From an uncultured Clostridia bacterium (GTDB lineage Bacteria > Bacillota > Clostridia > TANB77 > CAG-508): a stretch of 64,000 nucleotides of DNA. The first letter of the stretch is position 1, and each line of letters begins with the position of its first letter. The stretch covers positions 65,618 to 129,617 of the forward strand of contig CAMMZC010000004.1 in the NCBI GenBank assembly GCA_946529215.1, given 5' to 3'. Below are positions 36,103-44,153 of the stretch, piece by piece. The notes below the pieces were generated by a model. It searched no databases and was not told where the DNA came from. It saw nothing but the letters and a program-made list of their open reading frames with translations. The translations under genes and the position numbers were made by a program.

Positions 36103-37263
36103 ATGGAAATATTTAATAAAATACTAAAAAATAACGAAAAAGCTATAACTTTAATTGCTTTAGTAATAACAATAATTGTCCTTTTAATTTTGGTTGGAAT
36201 TAGTATTTCTATGCTATCGGGAGATAATTCTATCCTTAATAGGGCTACAGATGCTAAAACTAAAGCAGAAAGACAAAGTGTAGTAGAACAAGCAAGAACA
36301 GATGTATTAGGATATAAAGTAGAAAATAAAGGTGTGGATTTAGATAAATCACAGTTAAAAACTGTTTTAGATACTTATTTTAAAGATGTTCCAACATTGG
36401 AAGAATTACCAGATGGTGAAGATTTATTAAACCTTGAATTAACAACATTAGATAAATATGGAACTTATTCAATAAAAGTGTCTGAAATATACAATGGTGA
36501 AAGTGAATCATCAGATTTGAAGAAACTAAAACAATATTTTGAAGGAAAAAACGTAGGTGAGGTAATGATATTTGGTAATACACCTGACGATGTAAAATTT
36601 AAGAATTCTGATCCAATTCAAGATGCTAATACTAGTATAGTATATATATTGTCTGCCTATGGAAATCAGGAAACAGGACCAACTACTTCGCCAACAGAAA
36701 CATTTGTGAAGTATAATAATGAAATATACAAGTTGACATACAAAAAAGAATCTGACAATTATGAGATATCAACAGTAGAAAAAGCTAGTACAGATGAGAA
36801 GTACTATATTGAACAAAGTCAACTATATGATGCTTTAATGTCTGATGGTGAATTTATAAAACAAGTCGAAGAAAACATCATATACAAATATAATAATAAA
36901 TTATATGCAATCAACAATAATGAAGGAACAATAAAAGAAATTCAAGCAAATGACTTAGGAATGGAGTTGAAATCAAATGATGGAGGTTGGTCATTTTTCT
37001 TACAAAATATACTGGGAGAATATGTAAGCGTTAGTGAAGAATATAGTCCTAAAATGAAAGTAAAAAGTGGTGGAGTTGAAGAAGAAGTTAATTTGACGCC
37101 TTATGTTGAATATAACGATACTAATAATTGTTATTGTATTTTATTAGATGCAAATAGTCATAATGAATTAATGAAATATACTGGTTGGGATGCAACAATA
37201 ACTCTTACTATTAATAACAAACAAGTAATATGGACAGGAATGATTATGCCAGGAGATAACTAA
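36103..37263 (+). CDS. Pilin-like protein with class III/type IV-type signal
   Basis: 386 aa. N-terminus NEKAITLIALVITIIVLLIL followed by VGISISMLSGDNSILNRATD, nearly identical in type to the protein at 20325, but with Ala instead of Gly before the hydrophobic helix. A helical KAERQSVVEQARTDVLGY stretch is followed by ~300 residues of acidic, beta-rich extracellular sequence unlike the other two. No pilus assembly genes nearby. GAAAGAGAG is a weak SD before ATG 36103. It lies in an accessory stretch bounded by two similar terminators. Confidence 0.72.
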   Translation: MEIFNKILKNNEKAITLIALVITIIVLLILVGISISMLSGDNSILNRATDAKTKAERQSVVEQARTDVLGYKVENKGVDLDKSQLKTVLDTYFKDVPTLEELPDGEDLLNLELTTLDKYGTYSIKVSEIYNGESESSDLKKLKQYFEGKNVGEVMIFGNTPDDVKFKNSDPIQDANTSIVYILSAYGNQETGPTTSPTETFVKYNNEIYKLTYKKESDNYEISTVEKASTDEKYYIEQSQLYDALMSDGEFIKQVEENIIYKYNNKLYAINNNEGTIKEIQANDLGMELKSNDGGWSFFLQNILGEYVSVSEEYSPKMKVKSGGVEEEVNLTPYVEYNDTNNCYCILLDANSHNELMKYTGWDATITLTINNKQVIWTGMIMPGDN

Positions 37264-37452
37264 ATATATTCATCTTGGACTCTTATATTTTGTGTTAAAC
37301 TAAAAATATATACAATAGCAAAAAAACACAATTGTAAATATAACATTTATGACAAATATTGCTATTACTAATTTAGAAACGGTTAATAAGGTGCTTTTGT
37401 GAGAGATGTTTTTAGCATACGTCCCTTACTTTCGCACCATTGAGAGGTTATT

Positions 37453-37484
37453 CGAACTCATTGAATTCAATTCAAATGAGTTCG
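37453..37484. terminator. Hairpin resembling the tRNA-operon terminator
   Basis: CGAACTCATT (37453-37462) pairs with AATGAGTTCG (37475-37484), with an additional GAATTC palindrome in the loop. It shares TATTCGAACTCATT with 34497-34510. Upstream, 37264-37440 holds only AT-rich sequence and a weak GGTGC/GCACC pairing. Confidence 0.5.
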
Positions 37485-37509
37485 AATTATTAGATTTAAA
37501 TAAAGAAAA

Positions 37510-37541
37510 AAAGCTTTGATTTTTATAATTATCAAAGCTTT
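37510..37541. terminator. Bidirectional terminator
   Basis: AAAGCTTTGAT (37510-37520) pairs perfectly with ATCAAAGCTTT (37531-37541), flanked by A and T runs. It ends the minus-strand antitoxin gene. Confidence 0.75.
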
Positions 37542-37549
37542 ATTATAAT

Positions 37550-37640
37550 TTAACAATATTTTTCTAAAAATTCTGTTGTTGTTAAAATTTCAGGTTTTTC
37601 AATAGTTACATCATCAAAATCTTTATCTATTTCTTTCTTT
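37550..37640 (-). pseudogene. Possible remnant of a PIN-domain toxin C-terminus
   Basis: In the frame offset from the AbrB gene and overlapping its end, the minus strand reads KNSEKKEIDKDFDDVTIEKP then EILTTTEFLEKYC and TAA. The ending resembles the last strand of PIN-family toxins (..I.ILTP.EFLE). AbrB-type antitoxins and PIN toxins are often paired. Only the last ~25 residues remain, so this is tentative. Confidence 0.35.
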
Positions 37641-37877
37641 TCTGAATTCTTTAAAAATTTTTACAACATCTTCTTCTGTTTTTAATCCAAGTCTTTCAGC
37701 TTCACCATCAAAGGCTTCTCTTACTTCATCTATAGCAAGAGATACAGGATTTATTACAATATAATTTCCATCTTTTTCAATGAATGCTACTTTATCTCCA
37801 TCTTTTAAATTTAAAAATCTTCTTATTGATATTGGTAGTGTTATTTGACCTTTTGAGGTAATTTTAGCTAATTCCAT
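37623..37877 (-). CDS. AbrB/MazE/SpoVT-family DNA-binding antitoxin-like protein
   Basis: 84 aa. Start ATG 37877 is chosen because AAAGGAAG lies 8 nt upstream; an ATG six codons earlier overlaps that site. The swapped-hairpin beta-barrel is clear: MELAKITSKGQITLPISIRR then FLNLKDGDKVAFIEKDGNYIVINP. The C-terminal helix (DEVREAFDGEAERLGLKTEEDVVKIFKE) is the toxin-binding type seen in AbrB antitoxins. No intact toxin follows, only a possible PIN remnant. Probably an orphan antitoxin. Confidence 0.85.
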   Translation of the reverse strand: MELAKITSKGQITLPISIRRFLNLKDGDKVAFIEKDGNYIVINPVSLAIDEVREAFDGEAERLGLKTEEDVVKIFKEFRKERNR

Positions 37878-38152
37878 AAAATCACTTCCTTTCAACTCAT
37901 TGTATTCCTTACTTTTATTATACGCTATTTTTTCAAATTTATCAATATTTTTTAAGCTTTTTATTTATATTTTTGTAAGGTTGTCAATTATGTGATTTCA
38001 CAAAGATTTTAACACACCTTGAAAAATCCTTAAAAATATAGTAAAATAGAAACATAGAAAATGAAAATAACAGGCTAAAGACTATTTTGCATTTCCATCA
38101 GATAAAATTAATTATGCAAAAAAATTAAATTTTCAAAAGAAAGGAACTCAAA

Positions 38153-38602
38153 ATGAAGCCAAAAGAAAAAAAGATAGTTATTATATTAATTATAGCTTTA
38201 ATACTAATCGACCAAATCGCAAAAATATTGATATTTAAAACAAATATGACTTTAATAAATGAGGCAGGATGGGGAATAGGAATAATAACAAATCAAAAAT
38301 CAGAAAACAATTTAGCATATATTTTAATCTCCATAATAGCTGTTATTATGCTTGTAAGATATATAAATAGTAACAATACATTTATAAAAACAGATAGCAG
38401 AGTTATTTTAAGTTTCGCAATTGCTGGAGCAATAAGTAATGCATTAGATAGAGTTTGGAATGGAGGAACAATAAATTACATTAATATTCCAAAATTTACA
38501 CCTCAAAATCTATCTTATGTTTATTTTATAATTACATGGATTGGAATGGCTGTAATTCTTACAAAATATACAAGCGAAAGAATTAAGGAAAAGAAAAAAT
38601 AA
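38153..38602 (+). CDS. LspA-like (signal peptidase II family) membrane protein, one catalytic Asp missing
   Basis: 149 aa with four membrane helices and the LspA layout: LILIDQIAKILIF (motif I), NEAGWGIGII, and AGAISNALDRVWNGGTINYI with the first catalytic Asp at D99. The second catalytic Asp, normally in FNxAD, falls on QNLSY and is Tyr122. LspA removes signal peptides of prolipoproteins with an Asp dyad, so this copy is probably inactive or altered in activity. The context (directly before rluD) is the normal lspA position in Firmicutes. SD AGAAAGGA precedes ATG 38153. A functional lspA may exist elsewhere. Confidence 0.8.
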   Translation: MKPKEKKIVIILIIALILIDQIAKILIFKTNMTLINEAGWGIGIITNQKSENNLAYILISIIAVIMLVRYINSNNTFIKTDSRVILSFAIAGAISNALDRVWNGGTINYINIPKFTPQNLSYVYFIITWIGMAVILTKYTSERIKEKKK

Positions 38603-38637
38603 TAGTATTGAGGGATGGTTCAAAAAAATATTTTGGT

Positions 38638-38676
38638 TTAGGTTCCTTTTTTCCTCCATCCCAAAAAAGAACCTAA
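38638..38676 (+). other. Stem-loop between the lspA-like gene and rluD
   Basis: TTAGGTTC+TTTTTT (38638-38652, one bulged C) pairs with AAAAAAGAACCTAA (38663-38676); the loop is CCTCCATCCC. GGGATGG at 38612-38618 could instead pair with CCATCCC at 38656-38662, making two exclusive folds just before the rluD SD. It may be regulatory or a member of the GGGACGGAGG repeat family. Confidence 0.45.
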
Positions 38677-38696
38677 GAAAGGAATGAAACTTTTAA

Positions 38697-39596
38697 ATGA
38701 AAAAAGAAATTATAGCAGAAATTGAAGAACCAAAAAGAATTGACACATATCTTTCAAAAAAAACAGAATATTCAAGAACTGCAATTCAAAGACTAATTGA
38801 TGAAGAAAAAATAAAAGTAAACAATAAAAAAGAAAAATCTTCATATAAAGTTCAAAATGGTGATAAAATTGAAATAGAAGAGGAAAAAGCAAAAGAAATT
38901 GAACTTAAAGCTCAAGACATTCCACTTGAAATTTTGTATGAAGATAATGATATTATTGTTGTAAATAAGCCAAAAGGAATGGTAGTACATCCTGCAAATG
39001 GTAATCCTGATGGGACTTTGGTTAATGCGATAATGTCAATTTGTAAAGATTCTCTTTCTGGAATAGGTGGAGAGATAAGGCCAGGAATAGTTCATAGACT
39101 TGACAAAAATACGTCAGGTGCGATTATTATTGCAAAAAATGATAAAGCTCATATTGCATTAAGTGAAGAACTTAAAAATCACGAAATAAAGAAAACATAT
39201 ATTGCTTTAGTTAGAGGCTTTGTGAAGGAAAATAATGCCACAATAAATATGCCAATTGCAAGAAGTAAAAAAGATAGAAAAAAGATGGATGTTGATAAAA
39301 ATGGAAAAGAGGCAATTACACATTTTAAAGTAATAAAACGCTACCAAGATTGTACTCTTTTAGAAATAAATATAGAAACTGGAAGAACACATCAAATTAG
39401 AGTACATTTATCTCATATTGGATATCCTATAATAGGGGATGATGTGTATTCTAATGGAAAAAATAAGTGGAATATTGAGGGACAATGTTTACATGCAAAA
39501 TGTTTAGATTTTAAACATCCAATTACAGGAAAAGAGCTACATATAGAAGCTCCAATTCCTGAGTATTTTGAAAAAATATTGGAGGAATTAGATTGA
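38697..39596 (+). CDS. rluD: RluA/RluD-family 23S rRNA pseudouridine synthase
   Basis: 299 aa. An N-terminal S4 RNA-binding domain (RIDTYLSKKTEYSRTAIQRLI) is followed by the RluA catalytic domain: IVVNKPKGMVVHPANGN, then the catalytic Asp in HRLDKNTSGAIIIAKND, and GRTHQIRVHLSHIGYPIIGD. It converts specific uridines (RluD: helix 69 of 23S rRNA) to pseudouridine. The start ATG 38697 has AGAAAGGA upstream. It overlaps the next pseudouridine synthase gene by 4 bp, so they are translated as an operon. Confidence 0.92.
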   Translation: MKKEIIAEIEEPKRIDTYLSKKTEYSRTAIQRLIDEEKIKVNNKKEKSSYKVQNGDKIEIEEEKAKEIELKAQDIPLEILYEDNDIIVVNKPKGMVVHPANGNPDGTLVNAIMSICKDSLSGIGGEIRPGIVHRLDKNTSGAIIIAKNDKAHIALSEELKNHEIKKTYIALVRGFVKENNATINMPIARSKKDRKKMDVDKNGKEAITHFKVIKRYQDCTLLEINIETGRTHQIRVHLSHIGYPIIGDDVYSNGKNKWNIEGQCLHAKCLDFKHPITGKELHIEAPIPEYFEKILEELD

Positions 39597-40315
39597 AGGA
39601 AGAAAGATTACAAAAATATCTTGCAAATGCAGGAGTTGCATCAAGAAGAAAATGTGAAGAATTAATTTTAGATGGAAAAATTGAAGTGAATGGAGAGGTT
39701 GTTACAGAGCTTGGAACAAAGGTTTCTGAGCAAGATATAGTTAAATTCAATGGTAAGATTGTAAAACCTGTAGAAGAAAAGGTATATATTTTGCTAAATA
39801 AACCGATAGGTTATGTAACAACTGCAAAAGATCAATTTCAAAGAGATACTGTTTTGGATTTGGTTAAAATCGACAAAAGGATTGTGCCAGTAGGAAGACT
39901 AGATATGTATACATCAGGTGCATTGATTTTAACAAATGATGGTGATTTTGTAAATATGCTAACTCATCCCAAAAACCAAGTAAATAAAACATATAATGTA
40001 ACTTTAAAAGGTGCTATATCTCAAGAAGAAGTAAATAAATTGAAAAATGGTGTAGAGATAGATGGTTCATACATTACAAAGCCTGCAAAAGTAAAGATTT
40101 TAAAAATTGATGAAGAAAAAAATATTTCAAGAATTCAGATTACAATTCATGAGGGCAAAAATAGACAAGTTAGAAAAATGTGTGAGGCTGTTAATAAAAA
40201 AGTATTGGCTCTTCACAGAAGTAATATCGGAAATATTGGAGTTAAAGATTTGAAAATAGGTGAATGGCGCTATTTAACAAGAAAAGAAATTGAAAATTTA
40301 CATAAAAAGGATTGA
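39593..40315 (+). CDS. rluB: RsuA/RluB-family rRNA pseudouridine synthase
   Basis: 240 aa. TTG 39593 overlaps the rluD stop by 4 bp and has GGAGG 7 nt upstream. An S4 domain (ERLQKYLANAGVASRRKCEELI) leads to the catalytic domain with Asp in PVGRLDMYTSGALILTNDG and to NRQVRKMCEAVNKKVLALHR. RluB modifies U2605 in E. coli 23S rRNA; RsuA modifies 16S rRNA. Assignment to RluB over RsuA is from the Firmicutes pattern and is less sure than the family. Confidence 0.9.
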   Translation: MKEERLQKYLANAGVASRRKCEELILDGKIEVNGEVVTELGTKVSEQDIVKFNGKIVKPVEEKVYILLNKPIGYVTTAKDQFQRDTVLDLVKIDKRIVPVGRLDMYTSGALILTNDGDFVNMLTHPKNQVNKTYNVTLKGAISQEEVNKLKNGVEIDGSYITKPAKVKILKIDEEKNISRIQITIHEGKNRQVRKMCEAVNKKVLALHRSNIGNIGVKDLKIGEWRYLTRKEIENLHKKD

Positions 40316-40340
40316 TTATTGTAAAGTTTTATGATATAAT
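40312..40340 (+). promoter_or_regulatory. Promoter of rsmA
   Basis: TTGATT (40312-40317), 17-bp spacer, TATAAT (40335-40340). It overlaps the rluB stop codon and gives a ~25-nt leader. Confidence 0.7.
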
Positions 40341-40372
40341 AGTTTTTGAGTGAGTTAAGAAAGTAGGATTTT

Positions 40373-41248
40373 ATGAGTGAAGCTTTAAAAGAAACTAAAT
40401 TTTTAATGAAAAAAAATAAAATAAAAGCAAACAAAAGCTTAGGTCAAAATTTTTTAATTGATGATTTGGCATTGCAAGATATAGTAGAAGGTGCCGAAAT
40501 TTGCCAAAATGATTTAATTATAGAAATTGGACCAGGTCTTGGAAGCTTAACAAAATTGTTATTAGAAAAATCCAAAAAAGTAATATGTATTGAGCTAGAT
40601 AAAAAAATGGTCAAAATTCTTAAAGATAGATTTATCGCATACAAAAATCTTGAAATAATAAATGAAGATGTTTTAAGAATAGACCTAAATGAACTTATAA
40701 AGCAAGAAAGAGAGCAAGACTCAAACATAAAAAATGTAAAAGTGGTAGCAAATTTACCATATTACATAACTACACCAATAATTATGAAATTAGTAGAAAA
40801 TGATTTGGGTATAAATAGCATTACAGTAATGATTCAAAAAGAAGTTGCAGAAAGGCTGATAGCAATTCCAGGAACAAAAGAAACAGGAGCTATAACATAT
40901 ACAATATATTATTATTGTGAAGGCAAGAAAATTAGAGAAGTAGAAAATACTTGTTTTATACCTGAGCCAGAGGTTACTTCAGAAGTTATTACATTAAAAT
41001 TAAGAGAAAATCCTGCTGTTCAAGTAAAAGATAAAAAGGTTATGTTTAAGATTATTAAAAGTGCCTATATGCAAAGAAGAAAAACACTTATTAATTCTTT
41101 AACAAGTGTAGGTGTTTTTAAAAATAAAGAAGAAGGAACACAAGCCTTAAGAAAATTAGGACTTAGGGAAGATATAAGACCTGAAAATATGAAAATAGAA
41201 GATTTTGCAAAACTTACAGATTTATTTTTAAACAGTATTAGTAAATAG
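40373..41248 (+). CDS. rsmA: 16S rRNA adenine dimethyltransferase RsmA (KsgA)
   Basis: 291 aa. It dimethylates A1518 and A1519 of 16S rRNA with S-adenosylmethionine. Motif I is LIIEIGPGLGSLT (~residues 45-57), the acidic end of motif II is CIELDKKM, and motif IV is VVANLPYYITTPI, the NLPY catalytic sequence. The C-terminal domain has FIPEPEVTSEVITL and MQRRKTLINSL. Proper length and all motifs present. Upstream TAAGAAAGTAGG serves as SD for ATG 40373. Confidence 0.97.
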   Translation: MSEALKETKFLMKKNKIKANKSLGQNFLIDDLALQDIVEGAEICQNDLIIEIGPGLGSLTKLLLEKSKKVICIELDKKMVKILKDRFIAYKNLEIINEDVLRIDLNELIKQEREQDSNIKNVKVVANLPYYITTPIIMKLVENDLGINSITVMIQKEVAERLIAIPGTKETGAITYTIYYYCEGKKIREVENTCFIPEPEVTSEVITLKLRENPAVQVKDKKVMFKIIKSAYMQRRKTLINSLTSVGVFKNKEEGTQALRKLGLREDIRPENMKIEDFAKLTDLFLNSISK

Positions 41249-41312
41249 TTATTTTAAAAAAAGGCAGTTAAACAATATAAAATAATAATATTTAAAAGAA
41301 AGGAAAGTGCAG

Positions 41313-42188
41313 ATGAATCAAATTCTAGTTACAGAGAAGTTATATGTTACACCTGAACTCAAAAGAAAAAAGAAGATGTATAAAATTAATTTCATACTTT
41401 CTATAGTGGTAATTGTAATTTTGTGTTCATTTTATGCTCATTCAGAATATGCAAGAAATAAAGATGACGACATTTCACAAGATATACTAGAGGGAATTGT
41501 GGAAGAAGAGATGAATGAAGCAGAAAGAGTGGCAGCAAGTGAAGAAGAAAGCGTTTGGAAAATAATGATTTCTCAAGTTGAACAACAAAATGAAGCAAAT
41601 AAAAACAATGAACCAAACACACAACAAAATAAAACACAAAGTAATTTGCAGACTAATACAGATAATGGAATGCAAAGCAACAATAATGTAAATAGTAGAT
41701 CAAGTTCAACTTCAAATAATAATAGAAAAAAAGATAATGAAAAAAAGAAAATAAAATATATTACTGCTTCAAATGGGAAAAGATATCCAAGTGTAGGAAG
41801 AATTGAGATTCCAAAAATAGGTGTAAATTATGCAATTTTAGCACAAACATCTGGAGATACATTAGTAGATTGGCTTAAAGTATCACCAGTTATGTTTTGG
41901 GGAGTATATCCAAATGAAATAGGAAACTTAAGTATAGCAGGTCATAATTACAGAAATAAAAGATTTTTTAGCAAAGTTCCGACTTTAAAAAAAGGTGATA
42001 GAATAAGAATAACAGATGCATCAGGCAAAAAAGTAAATTACACAGTTTTTGACAAGTATGAGGTTGATCCTAAAAACACTGAGTGCATAAATGATGTACC
42101 AGGAAAAGAAAATAAAAGAGTTGTAACTATAATAACATGTACAAATGATAGCAAAAAAAGAGTTATAGTTCAAGCAGAAGCAAACTAA
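41313..42188 (+). CDS. Sortase, class D-type
   Basis: 291 aa. One N-terminal membrane helix (INFILSIVVIVILCSFYA), a Glu-rich and then Gln/Asn/Ser-rich extracellular linker, and a C-terminal sortase domain. Catalytic residues: His in SIAGHNYRNKRFF, Cys in VVTIITCTNDSKKR with the Arg following in KKRVIVQAEAN. Sortases attach LPXTG-type proteins to the cell wall; no substrate is obvious in this window. ATG 41313 is preferred over GTG 41307 because of AGAAAGGA 8 nt upstream. A very strong terminator follows. Confidence 0.9.
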   Translation: MNQILVTEKLYVTPELKRKKKMYKINFILSIVVIVILCSFYAHSEYARNKDDDISQDILEGIVEEEMNEAERVAASEEESVWKIMISQVEQQNEANKNNEPNTQQNKTQSNLQTNTDNGMQSNNNVNSRSSSTSNNNRKKDNEKKKIKYITASNGKRYPSVGRIEIPKIGVNYAILAQTSGDTLVDWLKVSPVMFWGVYPNEIGNLSIAGHNYRNKRFFSKVPTLKKGDRIRITDASGKKVNYTVFDKYEVDPKNTECINDVPGKENKRVVTIITCTNDSKKRVIVQAEAN

Positions 42189-42236
42189 ATAGAAAATAGC
42201 GAATTAGAAGATTGTTTTAATTCGCTATTTTCTATT
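42188..42236 (+). terminator. Intrinsic terminator of the sortase gene, 19-bp perfect stem
   Basis: 42188-42206 pairs without mismatch with 42218-42236 (core AGAAAATAGCGAATTA), overlapping the sortase stop codon and followed by TTTTATTTTT. Confidence 0.88.
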
Positions 42237-42307
42237 TTTATTTTTGTTGTAACCAAATTAAAAAATAATCATAATATATATTAAAAACAAAAAAAGGAGG
42301 GTTACAT

Positions 42308-42487
42308 ATGCCTACAGATAATTATAATAACAACACATTTTCAGCACCTGTAGAAGAAAGAAGTTGTGGTTGTGGCTGTAATAACAATAATAATGGGATT
42401 TTCGGAGGATGTGATAGCGAAATATTATTTTTTATAATAATATTCTTATTATTATTTACTAATTTTGGATGTGGATGTAGAGGATAA
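42308..42487 (+). CDS. Small Cys/Gly/Asn-rich membrane protein (59 aa)
   Basis: ATG 42308 to TAA 42487 with AAAGGAGG 7 nt upstream. It begins with an Asn-rich polar part, then SCGCGCNNNNNGIFGGC, one hydrophobic helix (EILFFIIIFLLLFTNF) and a GCGCRG end. The composition resembles small YjcZ-like or spore-coat-associated proteins of Firmicutes. The six or seven cysteines around a single helix could bind metal or form cross-links. It has its own terminator, so an independent transcript. Role unknown. Confidence 0.8.
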   Translation: MPTDNYNNNTFSAPVEERSCGCGCNNNNNGIFGGCDSEILFFIIIFLLLFTNFGCGCRG

Positions 42488-42504
42488 TAATTCTGAAAAA
42501 AATA

Positions 42505-42532
42505 GGCTACAGATTTTAAATAGTCTGTAGCC
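42505..42532. terminator. Bidirectional terminator
   Basis: GGCTACAGA (42505-42513) pairs with TCTGTAGCC (42524-42532), A run before and T run after. It separates the Cys-rich gene from convergent htrA. Confidence 0.85.
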
Positions 42533-42547
42533 TTTTACAATTATTAT

Positions 42548-43780
42548 TTAATTAGATTCTCCTAAAGTAAGCCTAACATCTATTGTTTTTCCGTCCCTAA
42601 ATATTTTTAATGTAACTATATCTCCAATTTTGTGTTTATTTTTTATTTCATTTAATTCATCCATTGTTTTAATTTCTGTTCCATCTATAGCTGTAATTAC
42701 ATCTCCAATTTTTAAACCAGCTTTTTCTGCAGCAGAGAACTGATCAACAGTAGATACATAAACACCAACTACAAGATTATGAGTTTTTGCAATATCTTCT
42801 GTTAAATTTCTTCCACCAATACCAATATATGGTCGTCTAACTTTGCTATAAGTTTTTAATTCTTCAATTACATTTATTGTTGAGTTAATTGGAATAGCAA
42901 ATCCAATTCCTTCAACACCAGTACTTGAAACTTTAAGAGTATTTACTCCAATAACTTGACCTTTACTATTAACTAGAGCACCACCACTATTTCCTGAGTT
43001 GATTGCTGCATCTGTTTGAATACATTTAAATACATTTTTTTCGCCATCATCAACTTCTCTGTTTACAGCACTTACTACACCACAAGTAATTGTAGTTCCA
43101 AGAGCTAGAGGATTTCCAACAGCCATTGTAAATTCACCAATTTTAACTGAATCAGAGTTTGCAAATTCAGCTTTTGTAAGTCCGGTAGCTTCTATTTTTA
43201 AAACTGCTAAATCTGTTTGTGAATCTTTACCTATAATTTTTGCATCATAAGTTTTATTGTCTCCTGAACTTAAAGTAACTTTTACAGATGTAGCTTCTGA
43301 TATATCATAAAATTGACTTGTTGATTTTGAACCAACAACATGATTATTTGTTAAAATATAGCCATCTTCACTTATTATAATTCCAGAACCTGAAGCTTTT
43401 GCCTCTGACGTAGTTTGGGAACTTTCTCCAAAAAAATCAAACATAGAATGTTGAGTTACATTATATGTGACTTCTATACCAACTATTGAGGGTAAAATTT
43501 TATTTGCAGCATAAACAGCTGTATCTGAGTATGATGCTAAAGATACAAAATCTACAGTTCCAGCATGAGTATCTGATAATGTACTTGTAGAAGAAGAGAC
43601 AGGAGTAGAAGTTGTTCCTAAAATTTTTGATTTTATCTGAGGAACTCCAAAACATGTTCCTATAACCAAACTACATCCAAGCACACCACTTACAAATGGT
43701 AATATTACTTTATTTTTAAATCCATAAGAATTTTTCCTTTCATAATTATCATCAAAAACATTTTTAAAATTGTTATCCAT
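42548..43780 (-). CDS. htrA: HtrA/DegP-family membrane-anchored serine protease
   Basis: 410 aa. Cytoplasmic N-terminus, one membrane helix (VILPFVSGVLGCSLVIGTCFGV), a Ser/Thr linker, then a trypsin-like S1C domain: His in ILTNNHVVGS, Asp in KDSQTDLAVLKIE, Ser in AAINSGNSGGALVN, and a C-terminal PDZ domain (GVYVSTVDQFSAAEKAGLKIGDVITAIDGTEI). It degrades or refolds damaged exported proteins outside the membrane. SD AGAAAGGAAG precedes ATG 43780. In many Firmicutes HtrA is controlled by a cell-envelope stress two-component system; none is visible here. Confidence 0.95.
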   Translation of the reverse strand: MDNNFKNVFDDNYERKNSYGFKNKVILPFVSGVLGCSLVIGTCFGVPQIKSKILGTTSTPVSSSTSTLSDTHAGTVDFVSLASYSDTAVYAANKILPSIVGIEVTYNVTQHSMFDFFGESSQTTSEAKASGSGIIISEDGYILTNNHVVGSKSTSQFYDISEATSVKVTLSSGDNKTYDAKIIGKDSQTDLAVLKIEATGLTKAEFANSDSVKIGEFTMAVGNPLALGTTITCGVVSAVNREVDDGEKNVFKCIQTDAAINSGNSGGALVNSKGQVIGVNTLKVSSTGVEGIGFAIPINSTINVIEELKTYSKVRRPYIGIGGRNLTEDIAKTHNLVVGVYVSTVDQFSAAEKAGLKIGDVITAIDGTEIKTMDELNEIKNKHKIGDIVTLKIFRDGKTIDVRLTLGESN

Positions 43781-44009
43781 TTATATTACTTCCTTTCTAT
43801 GTAAAAAATATAATATGAAATTTTTGTAAATTTTTAAGTCCTTCATATATAATATACCTAAATCTCTTTAATAATACAATACTTTTGTGAAAAAAATGTG
43901 AAAAAATTGTAACTAATTGATAAAACTGGTTTTTCAATATGACAATTAGTGAAATGTCAAAAAATGTCGAATTTTGCGATGAAAAGTTGGAAAAATTTGT
44001 AAAAAAATA

Positions 44010-44038
44010 TTGACAAAGTTAGAAAAAAGTTTTATACT
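44010..44038 (+). promoter_or_regulatory. Consensus promoter in the htrA-44154 divergent region
   Basis: TTGACA (44010-44015), 17-bp spacer, TATACT (44033-44038). It would serve the gene at 44154. The rest of the 43781-44153 gap contains repeated TGTAAAAAA/GAAAAA tracts and the htrA SD; no clear operator seen. Confidence 0.75.
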
Positions 44039-44153
44039 ATATAAAGAATTATATAATTTTAGTTTATAACAATTTTTTACTTGTTACAAACATTTATGAG
44101 AGTTATAACTCATTTTATCAAATTTTTTATCTTATTTTATTTGAATAGGCATA

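Noticed and set aside
37380..37440. Possible tRNA or structured RNA remnant with GGTGC...GCACC pairing
   Set aside because: No full cloverleaf or anticodon arm can be drawn.
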